A DNA stretch of 13,840 nt from Acidobacteriaceae bacterium (lineage in GTDB: Bacteria; Acidobacteriota; Terriglobia; Terriglobales; Acidobacteriaceae), in contig DAICZO010000351.1 of NCBI GenBank assembly GCA_027311125.1, positions 1 to 13,840 of the forward strand, read 5' to 3'. The notes below the pieces were generated by a model. The model did no database searches and was not told where the DNA came from. It saw only the letters and a list, made by a program, of their open reading frames with translations. The position numbers were made by a program, and so were the translations under genes. This document shows, in pieces, positions 1 through 6,886 of the stretch (position 1 is its first letter; the number at the start of each line of letters is the position of its first letter).

Positions 1-1
1 T

Positions 2-676
2 CAACGCTGCCAAGCAATTCAGGAATCTTTCTCGGCTTACCTTGACGGCGCCGTCAGCGGGCATCAGATGCAGGCTATTGCCGCACATCTCGAAGTCTGC
101 ACTTTCTGTCACCGCGAGTTCTCAGCCTTGCGAGCGATGCAGCAATCCTTATCCTCACTGGAGAGTCTCAAAGCCCCAACTGACCTTGCCATGAAGCTCC
201 GTCTGGCTATCTCTCACGAGCGGGCGCACAGCAAGGCACGGTGGATCGATACCTTCACCATCAAGTGGGATAACCTGATCCGTCCAATGCTTGTGCAGGT
301 ATCCGCAGGTTTCGCGGGTGCGGTCGTCTTTCTGGGTGGAGTCATGTTTCTACTCGGAATGGTTGCTGCACCAGAACCAGTTATGGCAAACGATGAACCG
401 CTCGGCGCCATGACCATGCCGCATTATCTCTATTCTGCCGTACGACCCAGACCCATTCTGGCTGCACACGATAAGACCATCATCGTAGAGGCATACATTA
501 ACGATCAAGGCCGCGTCTACGATTACAACATCGTGTCAGGCCCCATAGAATCAACGGTTCAGACGCAAATAGTCGATCAACTGCTCCTCAGCGTCTTCGA
601 GCCATCCAGAGTATTCGGGGCTCCCGTCCGTGGTCGGGTGATCCTGACGTTTGCAGGAATCTCAGTCCAGGGCTAG
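2..676 (+). CDS. Anti-sigma-like membrane protein, zf-HC2 N-terminus and TonB-C-like C-terminus (5' partial)
   Basis: The reading frame is open from the first bases of the window, so the true start lies to the left. Translation from base 2 shows a Cys codon at 8-10, then YLDG, then HLEVCTFC with His at 86-88 and Cys at 98-100 and 107-109. This is the HxxxCxxC zinc-binding pattern of zf-HC2 anti-sigma domains, which sequester ECF sigma factors in the cytoplasm. A single hydrophobic helix is encoded at about 305-370. The outside part, about 476-660, resembles the TonB C-terminal fold: a VEAYINDQGRVYDYNIVSG strand region, then FEPSRVFGAPVRGRVILTF. The fusion suggests a membrane sensor that holds a sigma factor. 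Its sigma gene would be expected just upstream, outside the window; this is inference. An internal ATG at 68 would remove the first zinc ligand and is not a credible start. The stop is TAG at 674-676. Confidence 0.75.
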   Translation, partial: QRCQAIQESFSAYLDGAVSGHQMQAIAAHLEVCTFCHREFSALRAMQQSLSSLESLKAPTDLAMKLRLAISHERAHSKARWIDTFTIKWDNLIRPMLVQVSAGFAGAVVFLGGVMFLLGMVAAPEPVMANDEPLGAMTMPHYLYSAVRPRPILAAHDKTIIVEAYINDQGRVYDYNIVSGPIESTVQTQIVDQLLLSVFEPSRVFGAPVRGRVILTFAGISVQG

Positions 677-728
677 TAATCGAGTCCCTCCTCCGTTTGC
701 AACCGTTGGTTCGCTCCCTTAAACTCCA

Positions 729-2573
729 GTGGAGCGTCGAAACCATATCGTGTCTACCCAAAAACCATCGTATCGGCTACTGAAACTCAGCCTTGCCTGC
801 ACCCTTACCGCGCAGACCATGGGCGGACTAGTTCAGTTTGCCACCGCACAATCCACAACGCAGCCACAGTCTTCCAGCAGCGGCCAGTCTTCCAGCAGTA
901 GCCAGTCTGGCACTCTCGTTCAGGACTCCCGCAGCAAACCTATCGGGCGTATTGCACAGCCTGAAGCAGGTGGCTCCGCCATTACGCTCGAGACTAGTGA
1001 GCCGCTCTTCGATATCGCCGTCGCGCTCAACACCTGCGGGTACGATGCAGACCTAGCCACTTCTAATCCTGTTCGTCTCGCCATCCGCCAGGAGGTCAAC
1101 GATGCACTGGCCGCCTCAGCTTCCGCTCGAGACAGTCGCGACGCGCTTTGCAGTTACATTCGTCAACATACACTTGCCGACAGTGGGCGAAACCTCGCTC
1201 AGTACATCTCGCTCGCACTATATCTTTCACCACCGCCTGAGTTGAGTCCAACCGTCGATGAGGCGGAACTCCCTCCCGACTCAACCCAGATCGTCAACAT
1301 ACTGCCACTTCTGAGAACCTTCGGCGAACAAGTCCACCTGAATGCCATCTGGTTTCACCATCGGCCTGAATACGAAGACATCGTCAGCCGCGTCCATGAT
1401 CCGCTAACCCGCATGGTGCTCAATACGAACATCTATTTGCGTATGCCGGTCAGCAGCTACGATGGCCGCCGTTTCCTGGTGCTGCTCGAGCCAATGCTAT
1501 CTCCGGCAGCAACCAATGCACGTATCTATGCGAACGACTACATCGTCGTCACCTCGCCTGCAGCAGACCCTCCTGGCTCGATCCATATGGATCAGATTCG
1601 CCATACCTATCTGCACTATGAGGTTGAACCGCTCGTCTACGCTCGCGCCGCAGCAATGGATCGTTTGCTGCCTCTCCTTAAGCCTGTGCAGGATGCGCCG
1701 CTCGAATTCGCCTATAAATCAGACATCGTTGCCCTTCTCACCGAGTGCCTGATCAAGGCCATCGAAGCCCAAACCATGGATGTTGGACTCGTGAAACCCA
1801 AGCGCCCAAGTGGAACTCACGAGCGCGCTGAGTTGGAGAAGTTCGATGCCGACACCTCCGCCTACGAGCGGCAGGCCGAGATCATCCGTCGCAAAGCGGT
1901 TGATGTGGACATGCGCCAAGGCTGGGTTCTGGTCGAGTACTTCTACAACAAACTCAACGAAATGGAGAAGGACTCCATCAGCCTGAAAGAAGATATCGGG
2001 GAGATGGTCTACGGCATGGACGTTGAGCGGGAGCGCCATCACGACGAGCAGATTGTCTTTCTGCCTGAAGGCACCCATGATCTCGTCCGCCGAACACCGC
2101 AGAAGCCTTCAGGGCTCCGTCTTGCTGATCTCAAACTTCTTCAGGGCGACACTGCTGGTGCTGCTGATCTTGCCGAAAAAGCCCTTGCAGATCCCGCTGC
2201 CGATCACGCACAGGCCCACTACATCCTTGCCCGTATCGATCTAATGGAGAAGCAGCCAGAATCTGCGGTAACTCACTTTGAAGAAGTGCTGCATACGTCC
2301 AAAGATCCTCGCACCCTCGCATGGTCTCACATTTACCTCGGACGACTCTACGATGTTCAAACCGACCGCACCAAGGCACTCGCGGAGTATCGTGCTGCCC
2401 TTACCGTTCGCGATAGTCAGCCAGATACCAAAGCTGCTGCAGAGAAAGGGATCAAAGAACCCTTCGCGTTGCCTAAACGCCAGCAGCCTGATCCTCAGGA
2501 ATCCGACGACGCACCGTTAGACCCGAGTGGGAAGGCAGAGAAAGATGCTTACCGTCCTCCGGACCCGAAGTAA
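729..2573 (+). CDS. Secreted TPR protein with degenerate HxxxH metallopeptidase-like domain
   Basis: The protein has 614 residues from a GTG start. A second GTG at 750 would give a cleaner signal peptide; neither has a convincing ribosome binding site, so the start is uncertain. The N-terminus is basic then hydrophobic, ending near ATAQS, so export is likely. A Ser/Gln-rich linker follows (about residues 43-60). The middle part contains HTYLH (His292, His296) and about 43 residues later LTECLIKAIEAQ with Glu339. This resembles gluzincin-type peptidases such as DUF4932-like proteins, but the catalytic Glu of HExxH is Thr293, so peptidase activity is doubtful. Residues about 460-575 form tetratricopeptide-like helices (GDTAGAADLAEKAL, HAQAHYILARIDLMEKQPE, AWSHIYLGRLYDVQTDRTKA), a protein-binding scaffold. 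It follows the anti-sigma-like gene after 52 bases and may be co-transcribed. Its function is unknown. Confidence 0.8.
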   Translation: MERRNHIVSTQKPSYRLLKLSLACTLTAQTMGGLVQFATAQSTTQPQSSSSGQSSSSSQSGTLVQDSRSKPIGRIAQPEAGGSAITLETSEPLFDIAVALNTCGYDADLATSNPVRLAIRQEVNDALAASASARDSRDALCSYIRQHTLADSGRNLAQYISLALYLSPPPELSPTVDEAELPPDSTQIVNILPLLRTFGEQVHLNAIWFHHRPEYEDIVSRVHDPLTRMVLNTNIYLRMPVSSYDGRRFLVLLEPMLSPAATNARIYANDYIVVTSPAADPPGSIHMDQIRHTYLHYEVEPLVYARAAAMDRLLPLLKPVQDAPLEFAYKSDIVALLTECLIKAIEAQTMDVGLVKPKRPSGTHERAELEKFDADTSAYERQAEIIRRKAVDVDMRQGWVLVEYFYNKLNEMEKDSISLKEDIGEMVYGMDVERERHHDEQIVFLPEGTHDLVRRTPQKPSGLRLADLKLLQGDTAGAADLAEKALADPAADHAQAHYILARIDLMEKQPESAVTHFEEVLHTSKDPRTLAWSHIYLGRLYDVQTDRTKALAEYRAALTVRDSQPDTKAAAEKGIKEPFALPKRQQPDPQESDDAPLDPSGKAEKDAYRPPDPK

Positions 2574-2639
2574 TCTCACCACTTGTAGAGTTTTTATGAA
2601 CTGGCACTCTTCATCACGCGTTCAGCACGAAGGAATGGA

Positions 2640-3485
2640 ATGACCACGCGCCGCCCCAAAGTCGGACGACCAGACACCAACGGGCATCCTGCTGCACGTT
2701 TTGAGCACCAGTTCAAGCGCCCGGAACTGCTCACATGGGCGCTGACCCACCGTTCGCTCGCGTACGAGAGCAGTCCCGAGGCGTTGACCGACCCCACGGC
2801 GGACAATGAGCAACTTGAGTTTATCGGCGATGCTGTCCTCGGGCTGATCGTGGCAGAAGCGCTCTTTCAGCGCTTTCCTCGCTCGCGCGAGGGGGAGTTG
2901 ACCCGGCTCCGGGCATCCCTCGTCAGCCGCAAACATCTCGGCGACGTTGCCAGACGGATTGATCTGGGCTCTATTCTGCGTCTTGGCCGCGGCGAGGAAC
3001 GTAGTGGAGGCCGCCAGAAACACGCGCTGCTGGCCAACGCGCTGGAAGCAGTGATTGCCGCCTTATATCTCGATGGCGGACTTGAAGCCGCTCGCTCATT
3101 TGTCGAAATGAATATCATCCAACCTGCGCTACCCGACCTGCATCTTGCCCTTCGCGCTGGGGACACCTTCAGCGGAGCCATCGGCGACCATAAATCAGCC
3201 CTGCAGGAGTACTTGCAGGCCCTTGGCGCGGGACAACCGCAGTACGTCCTTACCGACCAATCAGGTCCCGATCATGACAAGCGATTTAAGGTTCAGGTAC
3301 GAATCGACGACGGTGCCGGAGGGGCAAGAGCGCTGGTAGAGTCGGAAGGTTCGACCAAAAAGCAGGCCCAGCAGGAAGCTGCACGGCTATCCTTTGAGCG
3401 ACTCTTGCTGGAACAATCCTCGGAAGTCGGCACGGCAAAAGTAACTCCGAATCCTAACATCAACGCCCCGGCGAGGAGCAAGTGA
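2640..3485 (+). CDS. rnc: Ribonuclease III
   Basis: RNase III cuts double-stranded RNA, mainly in rRNA precursor processing and mRNA turnover, as a cytoplasmic Mg2+-dependent dimer. The 281-residue protein has the family signature NEQLEFIGDAVL (Glu57, Glu60, Asp64), the next acidic residue Glu84 in REGELTRLRA, and the second metal site ANALEAVIAALYLDGG with Glu136. The position equal to E. coli Asp114 is Asn133. The C-terminal dsRNA-binding domain runs from about residue 184 (HKSALQEYLQALG) to 265, including the helix STKKQAQQEAARLSFERLL. The ATG at 2640 has AAGGA at 2630-2634, five bases ahead. An earlier ATG at 2635 meets a stop at once. The 3' end overlaps the next gene by four bases, as in the known rnc-lepB neighbourhood of other bacteria. 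There is an extra basic N-terminus of about 20 residues. Confidence 0.96.
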   Translation: MTTRRPKVGRPDTNGHPAARFEHQFKRPELLTWALTHRSLAYESSPEALTDPTADNEQLEFIGDAVLGLIVAEALFQRFPRSREGELTRLRASLVSRKHLGDVARRIDLGSILRLGRGEERSGGRQKHALLANALEAVIAALYLDGGLEAARSFVEMNIIQPALPDLHLALRAGDTFSGAIGDHKSALQEYLQALGAGQPQYVLTDQSGPDHDKRFKVQVRIDDGAGGARALVESEGSTKKQAQQEAARLSFERLLLEQSSEVGTAKVTPNPNINAPARSK

Positions 3486-4249
3486 GCAACTCGCCGGCAT
3501 CCCATAGTGCGACACAAGCACGCGAACGCCAGCACCATGGATTTCTCCCCGCACTCCAATCTCTCCTCACCATCATTGTCATTGCGGTCTTCATCATCAC
3601 GCTTGCCATCCAGCCCTTCCGCATTCCATCGGAATCCATGGAACCAACACTACTGGTCGGCGACTTTCTGCTCGTAGATAAGCAAAACGTCGACTGGCAG
3701 ACAGGTCTCAATCCCTTCCCATCCCCCAATATCCGGCGTGGTGACATCATTGTCTTTCACTATCCCATCGACCCCAGTATCCATCTCATCAAGAGGGTGA
3801 TCGGACTACCTGGAGATCATCTGAAGCTGCGCGAAGGCCACGTTTACATCAATGGTCAGGCTCTCATTGAGCCGTATGCCATCTATCGCCCGTCGAGCCC
3901 CGATAACTTTCGCGACAACTTTCCCCGACTTCAGATGGCAGATCCCGAGATCGACTCGCGCTGGTGGGTCAAGATGCACACTCTCATCGACAACGGAGAA
4001 CTCATCATCCCTGCCGGGAACTACTTCGTCCTTGGAGATAACCGCAATGACAGCGAAGACAGCCGCTATTGGGGCTTCGTTCCTCGTGAGAATATCGTCG
4101 GGAGGCCAATTCTCATCTATTTCTCTCTACGGTCGATCAACGCCAACGAGCCGGACGGCTCCCAAGCGCTCGAACACCCACATTCCAGCATGCTCGAATC
4201 TGTGCTGGGCTTCGCACGCTGGAACCGGACCCTGAGCATTGTTCGGTGA
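3482..4249 (+). CDS. lepB: Signal peptidase I, first of two tandem copies
   Basis: Type I signal peptidase removes signal peptides from exported proteins on the outer face of the inner membrane, using a Ser-Lys dyad. In this 255-residue protein one membrane helix (about residues 27-44) leads to box B IPSESMEPTLLVGD with nucleophile Ser52. The general base is Lys104 in HLIKRVIGLPGD, and box E is GDNRNDSEDSRYWGFVPREN. The GTG start overlaps the rnc stop (GTGA, 3482-3485). GAGGAG at 3473-3478 sits only three bases before it, so translational coupling to rnc is likely. The C-terminus ends with RWNRTL, shared with the second copy. The canonical SMEPT sequence makes this the more typical of the two enzymes. 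Confidence 0.95.
   Translation: MSNSPASHSATQARERQHHGFLPALQSLLTIIVIAVFIITLAIQPFRIPSESMEPTLLVGDFLLVDKQNVDWQTGLNPFPSPNIRRGDIIVFHYPIDPSIHLIKRVIGLPGDHLKLREGHVYINGQALIEPYAIYRPSSPDNFRDNFPRLQMADPEIDSRWWVKMHTLIDNGELIIPAGNYFVLGDNRNDSEDSRYWGFVPRENIVGRPILIYFSLRSINANEPDGSQALEHPHSSMLESVLGFARWNRTLSIVR
4064..4101 (+). repeat. 38-base perfect repeat, copy 1 (within lepB-1)
   Basis: These 38 bases are identical to 4932-4969 in the second signal peptidase gene. They encode RYWGFVPRENIVG, part of and just after box E. The flanking bases differ on both sides (C before and G after here; A before and A after in copy 2). Identity at every wobble position, while the rest of the two genes has diverged widely, points to a conversion tract or strong constraint. 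Confidence 0.95.
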
Positions 4250-4322
4250 AAACTGCCATGCTATCTCCATGAGCCATACTCATTCAGCGATACACTGGCA
4301 GTAGGGTCTGGAGACAAAGTAA

Positions 4323-5120
4323 ATGAACACGATGGAATTGGAATCGAAGCAAACTGACAATCCACACGCAGAAGAGACGGAGACTCTGCTCGAGTCGCTG
4401 GCTTCCTTCTGCAGCGTCCTTGCCATCGGCTTATTCGTCATGACATTTGTCTTCCAGAACTTTGAGATTCCCTCCGCGTCCATGGTCAAGACCCTGCTCA
4501 TCGGCGATCACGTGCTGGTCGACCGTATCGGACTCGCGCCGGCTACTTCCTGGGCTCCCTTTGTCTACTACCGTCAGGTACATCGCGGCGATATCATCGT
4601 GTTTCTCAAACCAGGCGAACCTGACCTTTTCCTGGTGAAACGTGCTATCGCAATCCCTGGAGATCGCATCCATCTGCGAAACGGAATCGTCTACCTCAAC
4701 GGCATTGCCCAGGACGAACCACAGGCCGGCAAACCCGTCGCAGACGACAACCCACAGCACGCCTATAACCCCTACCGTGACGACTTTCCCTCGATCCCCC
4801 CTGGTCCTGCCGATGACGTCACCGCCACCTGGGCCTACGATCTTCCCAGCCATATCCAGGGCGATGATCTGGTCGTCCCCCCGGGGAAGGTCTTCGCCAT
4901 GGGCGACAACCGTACCGAGAGCCTTGACGGACGCTATTGGGGCTTCGTTCCTCGTGAGAATATCGTCGGACGTCCCATGTTTGTCTACTGGTCCTTCGAG
5001 ACCCCTGCAGACCAGATCAACAAACAAAGCGTAGGCGACCGTCTCAGCTTCATCGGGCACATTCTTATCCATGTCTTCGACCAGACGCGTTGGAACCGAA
5101 CCCTGCATCTCATCAAATAA
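4323..5120 (+). CDS. lepB: Signal peptidase I, second tandem copy with SMVKT box B
   Basis: This is a paralogue of the preceding signal peptidase, 265 residues. One membrane helix (about 28-45) precedes IPSASMVKTLLIGD with nucleophile Ser53. Lys106 in FLVKRAIAIPGD is the general base, and box E is GDNRTESLDGRYWGFVPREN. Box B has Val-Lys where the usual motif has x-Pro (SMxPT); variants such as SMEKT are known in this enzyme group, so it is probably active. About 30 residues in the middle (AGKPVADDNPQHAYNPYRDD and what follows) differ from copy 1, which could change substrate range. The ATG has GGAG at 4310-4313, nine bases ahead. It lies 73 bases after copy 1 and 29 bases before the AsmA-like gene, so it fits the same operon. 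Both copies end in RWNRTL. Confidence 0.94.
   Translation: MNTMELESKQTDNPHAEETETLLESLASFCSVLAIGLFVMTFVFQNFEIPSASMVKTLLIGDHVLVDRIGLAPATSWAPFVYYRQVHRGDIIVFLKPGEPDLFLVKRAIAIPGDRIHLRNGIVYLNGIAQDEPQAGKPVADDNPQHAYNPYRDDFPSIPPGPADDVTATWAYDLPSHIQGDDLVVPPGKVFAMGDNRTESLDGRYWGFVPRENIVGRPMFVYWSFETPADQINKQSVGDRLSFIGHILIHVFDQTRWNRTLHLIK
4932..4969 (+). repeat. 38-base perfect repeat, copy 2 (within lepB-2)
   Basis: Identical base for base to 4064-4101 in lepB-1, in the same frame and at the homologous place in the protein (RYWGFVPRENIVG). The centre-to-centre distance is 868 bases, so recombination here could fuse or delete the two genes. Confidence 0.95.
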
Positions 5121-5149
5121 AAAGAGGCCAAACGGCACCAAGTACAGGC

Positions 5150-6871
5150 ATGCCGCCATCGTCCATGCAACAGACTGATCCTACCCACGCCTCTGACGAC
5201 CAATCCACCCCGCGACGGGCTCGCCGTTCTCGCGTCCGCCGCTTTGTCCTTGTCTACTACGTCATTTTTGCACTCATCCTGCTTGCATTGGTACCGCCCT
5301 ACATCAGCGTCAACCGCTATCAACGACGCATTGCCACCAGCATCAGCCAGAGCCTTGGTCGCCCCGTTCATCTCGATAGCGTCACTCTGAACATGCTTCC
5401 CCTCCCCGGCTTCACTCTGAACAACTTCGTAGTCAGCGAAGACCCGGCATTCGGCACTGAACCAGTCATCCGCGCCAACACTGTTCGTGCCACCCTTCGC
5501 CTCAGTTCACTCTGGACACGACGCGTCGAGTTCTCGACCATCAGTTTCACCGAGCCAAGCGTGAACCTCGTCCATCTCGCGAACGGCAAGTGGAACCTTG
5601 AAACCATCCTTACCCAAGCCGCCCGTATCGAAGCTGCTCCCACGGCACAGAGGTCTGCTGGCCCAGCCCCGCGCTTTCCCTATATTGAAGCGACGGGTGC
5701 CCGCCTCAACCTGAAGCTCGATCAGGAGAAAATTCCTCTCTCGCTCACCGATGCCAACTTCGCCCTGTGGCTACCCAGCCCACAAGAGTGGCATCTACGC
5801 TTGGAAGCCCACCCTGCTCGTACAGACAGTAATGTGTCCGACACAGGAACTCTTCAACTGGAGGGCACGCTGGGGCGCGCCGCTTCCCTCTCCCAAGTTG
5901 CCATTGCGATGCAGGCTGATTGGCGCAATGCTCCTCTTGGCGAAGCCAGCCGATTGCTATTCAACCACGATGCAGGCCTCCGCGGCGACCTCACACTCTC
6001 TGCAAAGGTTCATGGTACTGTCGGCAAAAGCAGCGTTGAGACAAGGATGATACTCAACGCGGGACGTCGCGCTGACTTTGTCCCTCAACATCCCCTATCC
6101 CTTGACATGCAGTGCCTTGGCACTGCCTCGAACGCCTTTCACTCTTTCACTGACATCAGTTGCAGTTGGCCACCGGCCGGCTCCTCGGCGACTCCGACCC
6201 TCACAGTCGCCGCCACCTTGGCTGACGTGCGCAACCCACTCTCCACCACGGCTGACATATCCACTCCAGGGATCCCTGCCCAAACCATCCTTGACTGGGC
6301 CCAGATTGCCAGCTCTCGTTTTCCGCAGGCAACCACAGCATCGGGCACCATCACTGGGAACCTGCAGTATCGTCCTGGCCTTGCGTCAGAGTCATCTTGG
6401 ACCGGCATTATCCATGTCTCGGATCTTGCCCTCCACAACCCCAGCCTCGGCTCTGCTCCACTTCTTCTCGGCACTACCACACTGGAGTCTCCCGCGGCCA
6501 CGCCACCGGCTCTAGCGCGCAATCGCCGCCAGCCACACGCAGCTTCCTCCCCAGCAGGCAGCACCTTTTTGCTCACACCGATATCCCTGCCACTGGGCGG
6601 CAAAGACCCTGCCACACTCGACGGACGTATCGATTCCTCAGGCTACAGCCTGCACCTAAGTGGAATGGTCGTCTTCTCCCGGCTTCAGGCTCTCGGCGCA
6701 GCTCTTCCCCAACTTGGAGATGGACTAAACAATGTAGCCCCAAGCAACCCTACATCCAGTCCGGTCCGGATCGACATCTCCGCTGTGCGTCCCTGGGGTG
6801 GTCCACAGACCTGGCAGGAAGCCTCGGCAAGGCCCACTACTGCAACCCACGCTCACCACTCCAAGCGCTGA
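5150..6871 (+). CDS. AsmA-like envelope protein
   Basis: The protein has about 573 residues from the ATG at 5150; ATG 5165 is an alternative. Neither has a good ribosome binding site, and the frame extends upstream only to an unlikely TTG at 5090 inside lepB-2. A basic stretch (RRARRSRVRR, residues 22-31) is followed by one membrane helix (about 32-50). Then comes the start of an AsmA-type domain: ISQSLGRPVHLDSVTLNMLP, followed by GFTLNNFVVSEDPAFG and RRVEFSTISFTEPSVNLVHL. AsmA-family proteins are anchored in the inner membrane with a large periplasmic beta-rich part and are linked to outer-membrane assembly or lipid transport. The rest is beta-strand-like and low in conserved motifs, ending in a Pro/Thr/His-rich tail. 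It is the last gene of the probable rnc-lepB-lepB operon and ends 15 bases from the convergent gene's stop. Confidence 0.8.
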   Translation: MPPSSMQQTDPTHASDDQSTPRRARRSRVRRFVLVYYVIFALILLALVPPYISVNRYQRRIATSISQSLGRPVHLDSVTLNMLPLPGFTLNNFVVSEDPAFGTEPVIRANTVRATLRLSSLWTRRVEFSTISFTEPSVNLVHLANGKWNLETILTQAARIEAAPTAQRSAGPAPRFPYIEATGARLNLKLDQEKIPLSLTDANFALWLPSPQEWHLRLEAHPARTDSNVSDTGTLQLEGTLGRAASLSQVAIAMQADWRNAPLGEASRLLFNHDAGLRGDLTLSAKVHGTVGKSSVETRMILNAGRRADFVPQHPLSLDMQCLGTASNAFHSFTDISCSWPPAGSSATPTLTVAATLADVRNPLSTTADISTPGIPAQTILDWAQIASSRFPQATTASGTITGNLQYRPGLASESSWTGIIHVSDLALHNPSLGSAPLLLGTTTLESPAATPPALARNRRQPHAASSPAGSTFLLTPISLPLGGKDPATLDGRIDSSGYSLHLSGMVVFSRLQALGAALPQLGDGLNNVAPSNPTSSPVRIDISAVRPWGGPQTWQEASARPTTATHAHHSKR

Positions 6872-6886
6872 TACGCCCTGGGGTCA

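Noticed and set aside
677..728. AACC-GTT-GGTT mini hairpin before the TPR gene
   Set aside because: Four base pairs only, expected by chance.
4431..5159. 242-codon open frame on the minus strand
   Set aside because: It lies wholly antisense to lepB-2, which has all catalytic motifs. The translated sequence shows no recognisable domain and reflects codon bias of the real gene.
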